Assembly: GCA_902572925.1 (NCBI GenBank)
Contig: CACGHT010000001.1
Coordinates: forward strand, 26,800-90,799
Source: an uncultured Pelagibacteraceae bacterium
Lineage (GTDB): Bacteria > Pseudomonadota > Alphaproteobacteria > Pelagibacterales > Pelagibacteraceae
DNA: 64,000 nucleotides
Direction of reading: 5' to 3'
Position numbers and translations under genes: made by a program. Position 1 is the first letter of the stretch, and each line of letters opens with the position of its first letter. Positions 29,891 to 39,993 of this stretch are shown piece by piece. The notes beneath the pieces were generated by a model. The model was not told the origin of the DNA, did no database searches, and saw nothing but the letters and a program-made list of their open reading frames with translations.

Positions 29891-30963
29891 TGAGCTTCAA
29901 GTGTGGGATCGTTGGTTTACCAAACGTAGGTAAATCTACTCTCTTCAATGCATTGACCAATTCAAATAAAGCTCAAGCAGCTAACTTTCCATTCTGTACA
30001 ATTGATCCAAATATTGGTGTAGTTAGTGTGCCTGATTATCGATTAGAAAATTTAGCCAAAATTTCTAAATCAAAAAAGATTATACCAACTACTATTTCTT
30101 TTGTTGATATAGCTGGATTAGTAAAGGGTGCATCTAAAGGTGAAGGTTTGGGAAATAAATTTTTGTCTCATATCAGAGAAGTAGACGCTGTAATACATAT
30201 GATTAGATGTTTTGACTCTAGTGATATTCAAAATGTAAATCCTACAGTTGACCCTGTTAGAGATCTTGAAATAATTGAGACAGAAATGAAGCTTGCAGAT
30301 TTAGAATCCATTCAAAAAAGACTTGAAAAAAATAACAAAAAAAATATTGATGAGGATCAAATTAAAATTCTTCAAAGCTGTTTAGAATTAATTAATAATG
30401 ATCAAGATTTAGCAAGTTTAAAATCAGAATTTACCAAAAAACAACTAAATTTAAGTGGTTTACTGTCTTTAAAGCCCAAAATATTTGTTTGTAATGTTGA
30501 TGAGAAAAGTATCCAAAATGGAAACAGTTACACTAAATCATTCTTAGAAAAATTTGGTTTAGAAAACACTTTGATTGTATCGGCTGATATTGAAAATCAA
30601 ATCAATGAGTTAGATAGTGAAGAAAGAAAAAACTACATGGAAATGATTGGTTTAAAGGACACTGGCTTGGATATGTTGATACAAAAAGGTTATAAGATTT
30701 TAGAATTAGACACTTTTTTTACCTCAGGTCCTGAGGAAACAAGAGCCTGGACTATTCAGAAAAATTGTTTAGCTCCAAAAGCTGCTGGTGAAATACATAC
30801 TGATTTTGAAAAAGGATTTATTAGAGCTGAGACTATTTCTTATAATGATTTTGTTGAAAATGATGGATGGGTAAATTCTAAAACAAACGGAAAAATGAGA
30901 TTAGAAGGTAAAGACTATATTGTTAAAGACGGTGACGTTTTAAACTTTCGTTTCAATACGTGA
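29890..30963 (+). CDS. ychF: Ribosome-associated ATPase YchF (OLA1 family)
   Basis: A protein of 357 aa. It has the P-loop GLPNVGKST, the NFPFCTIDPN switch region, the DIAGLVKGASKGEGLGNKFL Walker B block with a hydrophobic residue in place of the catalytic Gln typical of HAS GTPases, and a C-terminal TGS domain (TDFEKGFIRAETISYNDF). It prefers ATP over GTP and binds ribosomes in other bacteria. It shares the TAATG junction with pth. The last 24 bp overlap the convergent end of petC. Confidence 0.96.
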   Translation: MSFKCGIVGLPNVGKSTLFNALTNSNKAQAANFPFCTIDPNIGVVSVPDYRLENLAKISKSKKIIPTTISFVDIAGLVKGASKGEGLGNKFLSHIREVDAVIHMIRCFDSSDIQNVNPTVDPVRDLEIIETEMKLADLESIQKRLEKNNKKNIDEDQIKILQSCLELINNDQDLASLKSEFTKKQLNLSGLLSLKPKIFVCNVDEKSIQNGNSYTKSFLEKFGLENTLIVSADIENQINELDSEERKNYMEMIGLKDTGLDMLIQKGYKILELDTFFTSGPEETRAWTIQKNCLAPKAAGEIHTDFEKGFIRAETISYNDFVENDGWVNSKTNGKMRLEGKDYIVKDGDVLNFRFNT

Positions 30964-31719
30964 CCAGATTCTCTTCATACTAAAATAAACTAAAACTGTT
31001 AATATAATTAAATAAACTATTGCTTTAAAACCCATTTTATGACGTGTTTCTAAATGAGGTTCTGCAGTCCACATTAAAAAAGTGGTAACATCTTTTGCCA
31101 TTTGTTCTACAGAAGCATTAGTTCCATCTGAGTATTCTACTAAACCATCAGAAAGTTGATTGGACATTTTAATTTTATTTCCATACATATATTTATTATA
31201 GTAAACACCATCATCTAAAGTCACTCCAGCTGGTGGATCTTCATATCCTTGAAGGAGTGAATAGATATAGTCAACTCCACCTCCTCGCGCTTTTACTAAA
31301 ACAGTCATATCGGGAGGGTATGCTCCACCGTTTGCAGCTTGAGCAGCTTTTTCATTTTCATAAGGCATCACAAATTTATCCGACAACCTTCCTGGTCTCA
31401 TAAACATTTCACCATCTACATTTGGTCCATCTTTTACCTCAAAAGATGCTGCAATGGCTTTTGCTTGTTCTACTGAAAATTCAGGCCCACCCTCTTCCAC
31501 TAAATTTCTATAACTTAGATATTTCATAGAATGGCAAGAAGAACAAACTTCTTGATAAACTTGATATCCCCTTTGAAGTGCAGCTCTGTCAAACTTTCCG
31601 AAGGGACCCTTAAAACTCCAATCAGTTTTTAAATATTCAACTTTCTCAGCTGCATTAGAGTTAAATTGAAATCCAAAAAATAAAGCTATTAAAAACGATA
31701 TTCTAAAAAAATTTTTCAC
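30940..31719 (-). CDS. petC: Cytochrome c1 of the bc1 complex
   Basis: A protein of 259 aa. It has an N-terminal signal peptide ending near NSNAAEK, heme-binding Cys59-Ser-Ser-Cys62-His63, a candidate Met ligand region in [15 protein letters not shown] / [16 protein letters not shown], and one C-terminal membrane anchor ([16 protein letters not shown]). It passes electrons from the Rieske protein to soluble cytochrome c. It overlaps petB by 4 bp. Its 3' end overlaps the convergent ychF coding region by 24 bp, leaving no room for a terminator between them. Confidence 0.97.
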   Translation of the reverse strand: MKNFFRISFLIALFFGFQFNSNAAEKVEYLKTDWSFKGPFGKFDRAALQRGYQVYQEVCSSCHSMKYLSYRNLVEEGGPEFSVEQAKAIAASFEVKDGPNVDGEMFMRPGRLSDKFVMPYENEKAAQAANGGAYPPDMTVLVKARGGGVDYIYSLLQGYEDPPAGVTLDDGVYYNKYMYGNKIKMSNQLSDGLVEYSDGTNASVEQMAKDVTTFLMWTAEPHLETRHKMGFKAIVYLIILTVLVYFSMKRIWSRIETKV

Positions 31720-32981
31720 TGATCTTTAAAACTATCCTTTTTTTTCACTGCTGCAAGATTAGGTGATCCACCCAAAATTGGTTCGGTAATACTCAAAGGA
31801 ACAGGTGTGGTCCTCTCTTTGAATCCTAAAACTGGCAGTATAACTAAAAAATGAAGGAAGTAGTATGCTGTTGCAATCCTAGCAATTAATAAGTAAAGAC
31901 CTTCAGCTGGCATAGCTCCGACATATCCTAAAATTAAAACATCAGCCACTAAGATCCAATAGAACTGCTTATATAAAGGTCTAAAGACTGCGGATCTAAT
32001 TTTTGAAGTATCTAACCAAGGAAGTGCAGCTAATATTAATATAGCAGACAACATCGCTATAACACCTAGAAGTTTATCTGGAACTGATCTCAGAATTGCA
32101 TAAAAAGGTAACAGATACCATTCAGGAACAATATGAGCTGGTGTTACAAGAGGATTTGCTTCAATATAATTATCAGCATGACCTAAGATATTTGGTGTAT
32201 AGAAAACAAAAAAAGCGAAAACAATCATAAACATCAACAACGCAAAACCATCCTTGATAACTATGTAAGGATGAAATGGGACTGTGTCTTTTGAAGGTTT
32301 TTTTATATCAATTCCAATTGGATTATTATTTCCAGGCACATGAAGAGCCCAAATATGTAAAACAACTAAACCTAAAATTAAAAAAGGAATTAAGTAGTGT
32401 AGAGTAAAAAATCTTGTAAGTGTTGGGTTATCAACCGAATACCCTCCCCATAACCATGTTACTATTCCCTCACCTACCAAAGGAATTGCACTAAATAAAT
32501 TTGTAATAACTGTAGCTCCCCAAAAACTCATTTGTCCCCATGGTAAAACATAGCCTAAGAAAGCTGCTGCCATCATAAGCAGATAAATGATTATTCCGAT
32601 AATCCATATAACTTCTCTTGGTGATTTATAAGAGCCATAAAATAAAGATCTAAATATATGAATGTATACTGCTAAGAAAAACATTGAAGCTCCGTTTGCA
32701 TGTATATATCTTATTAACCATCCATAATTCACATCTCTCATTATGTGTTCGACACTTTGGAACGCCATATCAGCATGCGCAATATAGTGCATTGCTAAAA
32801 CCAATCCGGTTACAATTTGAGTAATCAAACAAAAAGTAAGAATCCCACCAAAAGTCCACCAATAATTTAAATTTTTTGGTGTTGGATAATCGGTTAAATG
32901 ATTTGCTAAAGTTAAAAGAGGTAATCTGTCGTTAAACCACTTTCCAACTTTTGATTTTGGTGTGTATTCGTGTTCACTCAT
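31716..32981 (-). CDS. petB: Cytochrome b of the bc1 complex
   Basis: A protein of 421 aa with eight or more membrane segments. Heme-ligand histidines lie in VLAMHYIAH and [19 protein letters not shown] (helices B and D, first pair) and in [20 protein letters not shown] (second pair). The quinol-site PEWY motif is present in [13 protein letters not shown]. It oxidises ubiquinol and builds proton motive force in the inner membrane. It is 6 bp downstream of petA and overlaps petC by 4 bp. Confidence 0.97.
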   Translation of the reverse strand: MSEHEYTPKSKVGKWFNDRLPLLTLANHLTDYPTPKNLNYWWTFGGILTFCLITQIVTGLVLAMHYIAHADMAFQSVEHIMRDVNYGWLIRYIHANGASMFFLAVYIHIFRSLFYGSYKSPREVIWIIGIIIYLLMMAAAFLGYVLPWGQMSFWGATVITNLFSAIPLVGEGIVTWLWGGYSVDNPTLTRFFTLHYLIPFLILGLVVLHIWALHVPGNNNPIGIDIKKPSKDTVPFHPYIVIKDGFALLMFMIVFAFFVFYTPNILGHADNYIEANPLVTPAHIVPEWYLLPFYAILRSVPDKLLGVIAMLSAILILAALPWLDTSKIRSAVFRPLYKQFYWILVADVLILGYVGAMPAEGLYLLIARIATAYYFLHFLVILPVLGFKERTTPVPLSITEPILGGSPNLAAVKKKDSFKDQ

Positions 32982-32987
32982 AAAAAA

Positions 32988-33494
32988 TTATCCAATCTTA
33001 ATTGTGTTAGCATCAACAAATTTGTATTCTGGAATTTCCATATTTGTTGGAGCTGGACCTTTTCTAATTCTTCCAGAAGTATCGTAATGAGAACCATGAC
33101 ATGGGCAGAACCATCCATTGTAATCACCCTTTTGATCCAAAGGCACACAACCTAGGTGCGTGCATACTCCAAGCATAACAAGCCACTCTGGATTTTTTGC
33201 ACGATCTTCATCTTTTTCAGGATGCTTTAAATCTTCCAACTTAACAGATTTAGCTTCAGCTATTTCCTCTGGAGTTCTTCTTCTAATAAAAACTGGCTTT
33301 CCTCTCCATAACACAGTTATGGTTTTTCCTGGATTGACTGCGCTCACATCAACCTCAGTGCTTGCTAACGCTTTTACTGAAGCATCTGGGTTCATTTGAT
33401 CTATCATAGGCCAAATCACTGCACCTGCACCAACGGCTCCAACCGCGTAAGTAGCTGTAAATAAAAAATCTCTTCTTTTAGTTTTCTTTTCCAC
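32988..33494 (-). CDS. petA: Rieske iron-sulfur subunit of the bc1 complex
   Basis: A protein of 168 aa. The N-terminal [21 protein letters not shown] is a twin-arginine-type signal anchor. The 2Fe-2S ligands are visible: Cys111-Thr-His113-Leu-Gly-Cys116 and Cys130-Pro-Cys132-His133, with one extra Cys in each box forming the stabilising disulfide. It carries electrons from ubiquinol at the Qo site to cytochrome c1. It is first in petABC and divergent from trmL; the 91-bp spacer should hold both promoters, but I could not pick a convincing -35/-10 pair. Confidence 0.97.
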   Translation of the reverse strand: MEKKTKRRDFLFTATYAVGAVGAGAVIWPMIDQMNPDASVKALASTEVDVSAVNPGKTITVLWRGKPVFIRRRTPEEIAEAKSVKLEDLKHPEKDEDRAKNPEWLVMLGVCTHLGCVPLDQKGDYNGWFCPCHGSHYDTSGRIRKGPAPTNMEIPEYKFVDANTIKIG

Positions 33495-33585
33495 TGTTTA
33501 TAGGTTCTTATAATTCTATATGTTGATTTAGCTAGTTAATATATGATTACATATAATAAAAAAGTATTATTTTTCTACTGATAGA

Positions 33586-34059
33586 ATGACACATAATCTA
33601 ATTAATGATGGGCCAAAAATTGCACTATTTGAACCTGATATCCCTCAAAATACTGCTGCGATCATAAGAACTTGCGCCTGTTTGGGGGCGAAATTAGAAA
33701 TAATAGAGCCTTGTGGATTTTTATTAAACGATAAGAGATTTAAAAGAGTTGTGATGGATTATATGGATGAAAAAGAGATTAGATATTATAAGAGCTCCGA
33801 TCAATTTTTTGATGAAAAACAGAATCAAAGAATTATACTTATGACTACAAAAGCCTCTAGCCCATATACAGAATTTAAGTTTAAAAAAAATGATACAATT
33901 TTATTTGGAAGAGAAAGCGCAGGAGTGCCTGAATTTGTGCATAAATTGATAAATAATAGGTTAAAAATTCCAATGAGAGATAATAAGCGTTCTCTAAATA
34001 TTTCCTCTTCTGTTGCTATAATATTGGCTGAATGTTTAAAACAAAATAAATTAATTTAA
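33586..34059 (+). CDS. trmL: tRNA (cytidine(34)-2'-O)-methyltransferase (TrmL type)
   Basis: A protein of 157 aa of the SPOUT superfamily. It shows the family motifs FEPDIPQNTAAIIRTCACLGA (motif 1), DTILFGRESAGVPEFVH (motif 2) and IPMRDNKRSLNISSSVAIIL (motif 3, trefoil knot). TrmL methylates the wobble ribose of tRNA-Leu isoacceptors. It ends in a TAA directly followed by the hemF ATG, so the two are probably co-translated. A neighbouring petA-trmL-hemF order is, to my knowledge, common in alphaproteobacteria. Confidence 0.93.
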   Translation: MTHNLINDGPKIALFEPDIPQNTAAIIRTCACLGAKLEIIEPCGFLLNDKRFKRVVMDYMDEKEIRYYKSSDQFFDEKQNQRIILMTTKASSPYTEFKFKKNDTILFGRESAGVPEFVHKLINNRLKIPMRDNKRSLNISSSVAIILAECLKQNKLI

Positions 34060-34887
34060 ATGGATATAGAAATAAAACAAAAATTGACAAGTAATTGGTT
34101 TAAATCTTTGCAGGAAATGTTCTGCAAAAGTATTAGTGATTTTGAAAAAAACAAGATCAGTTTTAGGTCGACTACATGGAAGAGAAATTTAAAAAAAGAT
34201 GAAGGTGGTGGTGAATATAGAATCTTAAAAGATGGAAAAATTTTTGATAAAGTAGGTGTTAATTTTTCAAAAGTTTATGGAAAATTTCCAAAAAAATTTC
34301 AACAAAATATACCTGGCGCTCAAAAAGATCCTAGGTTCTGGGCATCAGGGATATCCGTTGTAATGCATATGAAAAATCCTTTAATTCCTGCGATGCATTT
34401 TAATACTAGATATATTTGTACGACTTTTGATTGGTTTGGTGGAGGTATTGATGTTACTCCATCAAAAAAAGATAATAAAGAAAAAGAACAGTTCCACAAA
34501 ACTCTTAGAGATATGTGCAATCGACATGACAAAAATTATTATAAAAAGTATAAAAAATGGTGTGATGAATATTTTTATCTACCTCATAGAAAAGAGCCCC
34601 GTGGAATAGGTGGTATTTTTTTTGATTATAAAAAAAACAATTTTGAAAAAAATTTCAAATTTGTCAGAGATGTTGGTATTACCTTTGAGACTATTTTTCA
34701 AAAAATTATAAATAAAAAAATTAAAAAAAAATGGACTTCTAAAGATAAAGAAAATCAATATATTAAAAGAGGAAGATATGCAGAATTCAATTTACTATAT
34801 GACAGGGGTACAAAATTTGGGTTACAAACAGGTGGTAATGTTGAGGGAATATTAATGTCATTACCTCCTCATGCAAAATGGAAATGA
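34060..34887 (+). CDS. hemF: Oxygen-dependent coproporphyrinogen III oxidase
   Basis: A protein of 275 aa, slightly shorter than the 300 aa of E. coli. Signatures seen: [62 protein letters not shown] and [18 protein letters not shown]. It decarboxylates coproporphyrinogen III with O2, in the heme pathway that feeds the bc1 and cytochrome oxidase complexes encoded nearby. The reliance on O2 fits an obligately aerobic lifestyle. greA begins 1 bp after its stop. Confidence 0.96.
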   Translation: MDIEIKQKLTSNWFKSLQEMFCKSISDFEKNKISFRSTTWKRNLKKDEGGGEYRILKDGKIFDKVGVNFSKVYGKFPKKFQQNIPGAQKDPRFWASGISVVMHMKNPLIPAMHFNTRYICTTFDWFGGGIDVTPSKKDNKEKEQFHKTLRDMCNRHDKNYYKKYKKWCDEYFYLPHRKEPRGIGGIFFDYKKNNFEKNFKFVRDVGITFETIFQKIINKKIKKKWTSKDKENQYIKRGRYAEFNLLYDRGTKFGLQTGGNVEGILMSLPPHAKWK

Positions 34888-34888
34888 T

Positions 34889-35365
34889 ATGGATAAAGAA
34901 CCAATTACCTTGAATGGCTTAAATAAACTAAAAGAAGAATTAATTTTTTTAAAAGAAAAAAAAAGACCAGAAATAGTTGCCGCAATTGCTGAAGCAAGAT
35001 CACACGGAGATTTAAAAGAAAACGCTGAGTATCATGCAGCAAAAGAAGAGCAGTCTCACAACGAAGGTAGGATAACAGAAATAAATGATATTATTGCAAG
35101 AGCAAACGTCATTGATGTTACTAAAATAAACAATGATGGCAAAGTAATTTTTGGTGCCACAGTATTTTTGGAAAATTTAGATACCGGTGAAAAGATAGAT
35201 TATAAAATAGTTGGAAAAGATGAAGCAGATTTAAAAAAAAAACTGTTATATTTTCAATCACCGATAGGTAAAGGTCTCATTGGAAAAAATAAAAATGATC
35301 TTGTGGAAATAAATACTCCCGCTGGAGTAAAAAACTTTGAAATTAAAGACGTCAAATATCTTTAA
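34889..35365 (+). CDS. greA: Transcription elongation factor GreA
   Basis: A protein of 158 aa, exactly the E. coli length when the ATG at 34889 is used (an earlier ATG at 34871 lies inside hemF). The N-terminal coiled coil carries the acidic tip ([22 protein letters not shown]), and the C-terminal FKBP-like domain has [18 protein letters not shown]. GreA makes stalled RNA polymerase cleave its backtracked RNA. The stop TAA interlocks with that of the convergent cca gene. Confidence 0.96.
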   Translation: MDKEPITLNGLNKLKEELIFLKEKKRPEIVAAIAEARSHGDLKENAEYHAAKEEQSHNEGRITEINDIIARANVIDVTKINNDGKVIFGATVFLENLDTGEKIDYKIVGKDEADLKKKLLYFQSPIGKGLIGKNKNDLVEINTPAGVKNFEIKDVKYL

Positions 35366-36636
35366 CCTTTTACGATACTATCGATTTGTTTGTCAGAAAT
35401 TTTGAAATTATTCCTGATCCACTCCTCCTCGATCAATTTCAGCATACTTCCCAACTGTCTTCCCTCTGGTATTTTGTATCTAGTCATTAATAAATTAGCT
35501 CCAACAGGCAAACTTGGCGTAATCTTATTTTTATATAATTCTAGTAAGCTCAACAATTTCTTATCTAATTTCTTTGTTTTTATAATCTTAAAATTTATAA
35601 TATCTAATACTGCTTGCTTTCCATCATAATATAAAACTTTATTTAAGTTTACTTCATTTAAAGTTTTTGACTCATTCTTTCCATTATAAAAGTTACTAAT
35701 AGCATAAGCTCTTTTTTGATCTTTTTTTGAAATATTATATTTGTATAAGAAGTATTCTAAATTGTCTGTTTCATCTATTATCGTTAAAAATAAAGTAAAC
35801 ATAAAATCCAGATCAACAAATAGTTCTCTCTTTACTTTGATTGCATCAATAATACTTTTGATATTCTTCAGCTCCGGAAAAATTAACAATATTAGGTCGA
35901 TGCTGAATTTATCTTTTGATAAATTTTCTAATTTATTTGAATTTAATAATTTTTTTAACTCATCTAATAGTCTCTCTTTAGATATAATTGAAATACCACT
36001 TATATTGATTTTTATTATTTTAATTATTTCCTCTTTGTGAGGCTGCTTTGAGTAATTTAAAAAAAATCTTAAGTATCTTAATATCCTTAAATAATCCTCT
36101 TTAATTCTTTTTTCAGGGTTGCCAATAAAGTTAACCTGACCTATTTCAATATCTTTTTTTCCATTATAAGGATCAAATAAATTTCCATCCAAATCAGCAT
36201 AAATAGAGTTAATAGTAAAATCCCTTCTCGCAGCATCTTTTTTCCAATCTTTGGAGAATTTTACTTTAGCGTGTCTACCATCAGTAAAAATATCTTCTCT
36301 TAGAGATGTTATCTCATACTTATGATCATCTATGATTGCTGTAATTGTTCCATGCTCAATTCCTGACTCATAAAAATTAATATTATTTTTTTTTAAGATT
36401 TTGGTGACTTCTGAAGGATTTAAATTTGTTGCTAAATCTATATCATCAACTTTCTCATTATTTAATATTTTTCTTAAACAACCCCCCACGTACCTAATCT
36501 CACTTTCAGATGAGTGAGAATTTATAGCCTCAAAAATTTTTTTCACAGGTGTTGTTAATGAAAGTTTTTTGATATTATTCTTAAATGAGTAAAGGTTTTT
36601 TGAGCTCGAGAAAATTTTATTTAAAAAGTTTTTCAT
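35362..36636 (-). CDS. cca: CCA tRNA nucleotidyltransferase family protein
   Basis: A protein of 424 aa of the class II nucleotidyltransferase family. After an N-terminal extension of about 45 residues come [24 protein letters not shown] (the catalytic D-x-D of the G-motif region), [26 protein letters not shown] and [15 protein letters not shown], then [13 protein letters not shown]. It adds or repairs tRNA 3' CCA ends; poly(A) polymerase activity is the usual alternative in this family. Its ATG is 3 nt after the 3' end of tRNA-Gln, so its message probably begins at the tRNA-processing cut. Confidence 0.9.
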   Translation of the reverse strand: MKNFLNKIFSSSKNLYSFKNNIKKLSLTTPVKKIFEAINSHSSESEIRYVGGCLRKILNNEKVDDIDLATNLNPSEVTKILKKNNINFYESGIEHGTITAIIDDHKYEITSLREDIFTDGRHAKVKFSKDWKKDAARRDFTINSIYADLDGNLFDPYNGKKDIEIGQVNFIGNPEKRIKEDYLRILRYLRFFLNYSKQPHKEEIIKIIKINISGISIISKERLLDELKKLLNSNKLENLSKDKFSIDLILLIFPELKNIKSIIDAIKVKRELFVDLDFMFTLFLTIIDETDNLEYFLYKYNISKKDQKRAYAISNFYNGKNESKTLNEVNLNKVLYYDGKQAVLDIINFKIIKTKKLDKKLLSLLELYKNKITPSLPVGANLLMTRYKIPEGRQLGSMLKLIEEEWIRNNFKISDKQIDSIVKG

Positions 36637-36639
36637 ATT

Positions 36640-36713
36640 TGGCTGGGGCGCTAGGATTCGAACCTAGGATGCAGGTACCAAAAACCCGTGCCTTACCGCT
36701 TGGCTACGCCCCA
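36640..36713 (-). tRNA. tRNA-Gln(TTG)
   Basis: The reverse complement gives acceptor TGGGGCG/CGCCCCA, D-arm with CAAGCGGTAAGG, anticodon stem CGGGT/ACCTG around loop TTTTGGT (anticodon TTG), a canonical T-loop TTCGAAT in stem CTAGG/CCTAG, discriminator G and encoded CCA. It would be the main glutamine tRNA in an AT-rich genome. The cca start codon follows 3 nt after the 3' end on the same strand. Confidence 0.96.
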
Positions 36714-36744
36714 ATCTAATTTCGTATAACACAAAAAAAAGAAT

Positions 36745-37590
36745 TTATATAGTTTTTGCAACTTTACACCAGCAATTTTTATATTTTCTACTAAATTTTT
36801 TTTTAACATCATCGCATAATTTTTTAGATTTAAAATATGCGACAATTGCAGAACCTGATCCTGTCATTCTTACGAAACTCTTATTTGAGGATTTTTCAAG
36901 AAAATTTTTGATATTTTTTAATTTGGGAAACTTAGATAGAGAAATTTCCTCAAGAGAATTATTGAGTTTTTTCAAATTATCAAAGCTAAACATTTTCTTA
37001 GAGGGTTTGTTAAATCTGGGTTTTGAGAATTTATTAACATTTGAATATATCTCTTTTGTCGAACACCCAAAGCTAGGTTTAACAATAAGTGCATAAAATT
37101 TTTTGCAGTTTTTAAACTCTTTCATCTGATTATTTGATTGAAGAATTGTAAAAGTAGAATTAAGACCCAGAGCTACATCTGAACCTACTGATTTACAAAT
37201 TGAAATTAATTGTCCTTTGCTGGGATTGATAAACTTTTTCTTAATCAAATATTTTAATAAATTTGCAGCATTCATTGATCCACTTCCTAATCCAGATTTT
37301 GATGGAATATGTTTGTTAACTTTAATCTCAAACTTATGATCTGTGATTAATTTTTTTTTCTCTAGAATATTTAATAACTTTGAAATTGTATTTTCCTTGT
37401 GAATATTTTTTGAATATTTTCCATTAAATGAAATAATATGTTTTTTAGATTGAATTTCTTTAATAAGAATAACATCGTGTAACGAGACAAAACCTACAAT
37501 ACTCTCAATTTTGTGTAATCTTGAGTTTTTTCCAGTAACGTTAAGGGCTAAATTAATTTTAGCAAATGACTTTATCCTGGAATAGCTCAT
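36745..37590 (-). CDS. ispE: 4-diphosphocytidyl-2-C-methyl-D-erythritol kinase
   Basis: A protein of 281 aa of the GHMP kinase family. It has KSFAKINLALNVTGK at the N-terminus (substrate lysine), the ATP loop IPSKSGLGSGSMNAANLL, and VRMTGSGSAIVAYF near the C-terminus. It phosphorylates CDP-methylerythritol in the MEP isoprenoid pathway, which also includes the ispH gene at about 54 kb. Isoprenoids are needed here for quinones, heme A and carotenoids. The gene starts 1 bp after the stop of the TPR protein gene. Confidence 0.94.
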   Translation of the reverse strand: MSYSRIKSFAKINLALNVTGKNSRLHKIESIVGFVSLHDVILIKEIQSKKHIISFNGKYSKNIHKENTISKLLNILEKKKLITDHKFEIKVNKHIPSKSGLGSGSMNAANLLKYLIKKKFINPSKGQLISICKSVGSDVALGLNSTFTILQSNNQMKEFKNCKKFYALIVKPSFGCSTKEIYSNVNKFSKPRFNKPSKKMFSFDNLKKLNNSLEEISLSKFPKLKNIKNFLEKSSNKSFVRMTGSGSAIVAYFKSKKLCDDVKKKFSRKYKNCWCKVAKTI

Positions 37591-37591
37591 C

Positions 37592-39262
37592 TTAGAGTCC
37601 TTTAATTATTTTTGAATTTATTTTTAGTAATAATTCTTCATCTACATCCTCCATTTTAAATACACTTTTCCAAAAATACCTCGCTTGAATTTTTCTACCC
37701 AACATCCAAAGAATATCTCCATAGTGATCATTTACTATCGCATCATCTGGCATTAATTGGACAGCTCTTTTTAAATATGTTTCTGCTTTTACGTAGTCTT
37801 TTGTTAGATAATAAGCCCAACCAATTGAATCTATTATATATGGATCATTCTCAGTTAAAGAATATGCTTTCTCTAACATTTCCATTGCTTCTTTAATTTT
37901 ATAATCTCTCTCTAACCAAGAGTAAGCTAAATAATTAAGAACATATGCATCATCTGGATCAATTTCTAAAGAAGAAAGCATGTCTCTATCTGCTTCTTCA
38001 TAATTTCCCATTCGTTCATTGCTCGCTCCTCTTCTATAAAACAAATCTGATTTAATTTCTAAATCATCGCTGACTATTCCTAGCACTATTGTGTAATATT
38101 TTATAGCTTGTTCGTACTTTTTTGCATTTTTATAAAAATTAGCAATATCAAATAAGATTTTTTCATTTGGTTTTTCAATTTTTTCAAAATTAGACTTTAT
38201 AAATTTTAATGAGTCTTTTGTATTACTTTCTTTTGAGATAATTTGAGCTTCTTTTTTTAATCTATACCAATAATAGAAATCATCTTCTTTTTCAAATTCT
38301 TGTAAAATTTTTTTAACTCGATCAAATTCTTCATTTAAATATAGATTTTCAGCGACTAATGATAAATTATAATGAAATTTTGGATTTAAATAATTAGATA
38401 AATATGAATAAAAGTTAGAATTTATAAAATCGTCTTGAGCAGAATGTAAATTAGATATTAAAAATAAAAATTCACTTATTAAGTCATTATGGTTTTTGCA
38501 TGAAAAAATAGAGTTCATTTTTCTTTCATTGCCTTTTTCAATCCAACTTTTTCCTTGAGACAAAAGTAAAGAAGTATTGATAAATTTAATGTTATTAGTT
38601 ATTTTTTTTGCTTCCTCTATTTGGTTATTTTCAATTAAATAGGCTAAGTAAAAAAAAGTGTACCTAGTTAGGTCTGCATCGTCATTACCAACCAGCTTAG
38701 AAAAAAAAGTTTTTGTTTTTGCATCTCCTAGATAACACCTTTGAAAGGTTGTTGAAATTATTGATAGATTTCCATAATTTTTTATATCATTGGGCAATCT
38801 TTTTTCTTTAAATACAAAAATGTAGTCTCTCAAATTATCTAAAATTGCAGAATTAAATCGGTTGAGCTTAATGTATTTTTTAGATTTAGATATGTAATCC
38901 AATGCCTTTGAAAAATCCTCTCTTCTTATACTGTCTATTGTTAATAATAAGTATTTTTCAAAAAATTCTGATTTATTTTTATTTTGTTTAACAATATTTA
39001 TAGCTTGATTTACTCGATTTTCTAAAACTAGAGAGTAAACATATCTCTTTAAATATGGCTCATGTTTATTTAATAAAATCTTAGAAGTATTAAAAAAATT
39101 TAACGCCTTTGAGTTATTTTTATTTTCAAATGCTACAATTCCAGAAAAATATTTTGATAAGTTTTTGGAGTCAAAATTATCAAAACTAGCACTTTTAGAA
39201 TGCAAGGGATTTTGATAAAGTATAAATAATATCAACAAAAACTTTAAATTTTTGACAAACAT
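37592..39262 (-). CDS. Exported tetratricopeptide-repeat protein
   Basis: A protein of 556 aa with an N-terminal signal sequence (about residues 5-24, ending near LHSKSA). Tetratricopeptide repeats are clear in the C-terminal half: YEQAIKYYTIVLGI, YEEADRDMLSSLEIDPDDAYVLNYLAYSW, AMEMLEKAYSLTENDPYIIDSIGWAYYL and AETYLKRAVQLMPDDAIVNDHYGDILW. Such proteins are periplasmic or membrane-attached scaffolds. A TPR protein next to ispE is common in alphaproteobacteria. Its start is 11 bp from the divergent uracil-DNA glycosylase start. No specific function can be given. Confidence 0.85.
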   Translation of the reverse strand: MFVKNLKFLLILFILYQNPLHSKSASFDNFDSKNLSKYFSGIVAFENKNNSKALNFFNTSKILLNKHEPYLKRYVYSLVLENRVNQAINIVKQNKNKSEFFEKYLLLTIDSIRREDFSKALDYISKSKKYIKLNRFNSAILDNLRDYIFVFKEKRLPNDIKNYGNLSIISTTFQRCYLGDAKTKTFFSKLVGNDDADLTRYTFFYLAYLIENNQIEEAKKITNNIKFINTSLLLSQGKSWIEKGNERKMNSIFSCKNHNDLISEFLFLISNLHSAQDDFINSNFYSYLSNYLNPKFHYNLSLVAENLYLNEEFDRVKKILQEFEKEDDFYYWYRLKKEAQIISKESNTKDSLKFIKSNFEKIEKPNEKILFDIANFYKNAKKYEQAIKYYTIVLGIVSDDLEIKSDLFYRRGASNERMGNYEEADRDMLSSLEIDPDDAYVLNYLAYSWLERDYKIKEAMEMLEKAYSLTENDPYIIDSIGWAYYLTKDYVKAETYLKRAVQLMPDDAIVNDHYGDILWMLGRKIQARYFWKSVFKMEDVDEELLLKINSKIIKGL

Positions 39263-39273
39263 AATTGCACTTT

Positions 39274-39993
39274 ATGACTAAAAAGATGTTAAATCAAAAT
39301 GCCAAATATGATCAAAGATTTTTAGATAAAGTAGAGCCAAAATTTGAGTTTAGTAATAAGCCAATAAATAGACTTAAAATTGTAAAGGAAAATAGCGTTC
39401 AAAATAAATCAGGAAAAGAAGAGAGAATATTAAGACTAAAGGAAAAAATCAATTCAATTGAAGATTGTAATTTAAGAAATAATTCTAAAAATCTAGTTAT
39501 GGGAGATGGTGACATAAATAGTCCTATAATGTTAATTGGAGAAGCTCCTGATGAAAAAGAGGACTTAGAAGCTAAAACATTTTGTGGAGATGTTGGCGTA
39601 CTATTAAACAAGATGCTTTTAGCAATTAAAATTAAAAGAGAGAGAGTGTACTCTACTTACTCAATAAATTTTAGACCCCCTAATGATAGAAAGCCAACTA
39701 CTCAAGAAATAAAACGATATTCAATTTTTCTAAAAGAACATATTTCAATTATAGACCCTAAAATTTTGATATTGATGGGTACCACTGCAATGGAGGCAGT
39801 AACAGGTCTTAGTAATCAAATTTCAAATGAAAGAGGAAATTGGAAAGAAATCATAATTGGAAACAAAACAATTCCCGTAATTATCACTTTTAATCCATCT
39901 TATTTAATTAGGTATCCAGATAAAAAGAAATTCTCATGGGAGGACCTAAAAAAAATAAGAAAAAAAGTAGAAGATTTAAATATTATAATTTAA
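39274..39993 (+). CDS. Family 4-like uracil-DNA glycosylase
   Basis: A protein of 239 aa from ATG 39274 (a TTG at 39265 is the alternative). Motifs: IMLIGEAPDEKEDL, a LLNKMLLAIKI helix, NFRPPNDRKPTTQEI, and ITFNPSYLIRYPDKKKFSWEDL, matching the active-site and DNA-binding outline of family 4 UDGs. The family normally has four Fe-S cysteines; here only the one in IEDCNL remains in an expected place, while the Cys of KCRPP and of the following helix are absent. The normal GEAPG is GEAPD. The function, removal of uracil from DNA, is likely but the cluster is probably lost. Confidence 0.78.
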   Translation: MTKKMLNQNAKYDQRFLDKVEPKFEFSNKPINRLKIVKENSVQNKSGKEERILRLKEKINSIEDCNLRNNSKNLVMGDGDINSPIMLIGEAPDEKEDLEAKTFCGDVGVLLNKMLLAIKIKRERVYSTYSINFRPPNDRKPTTQEIKRYSIFLKEHISIIDPKILILMGTTAMEAVTGLSNQISNERGNWKEIIIGNKTIPVIITFNPSYLIRYPDKKKFSWEDLKKIRKKVEDLNIII

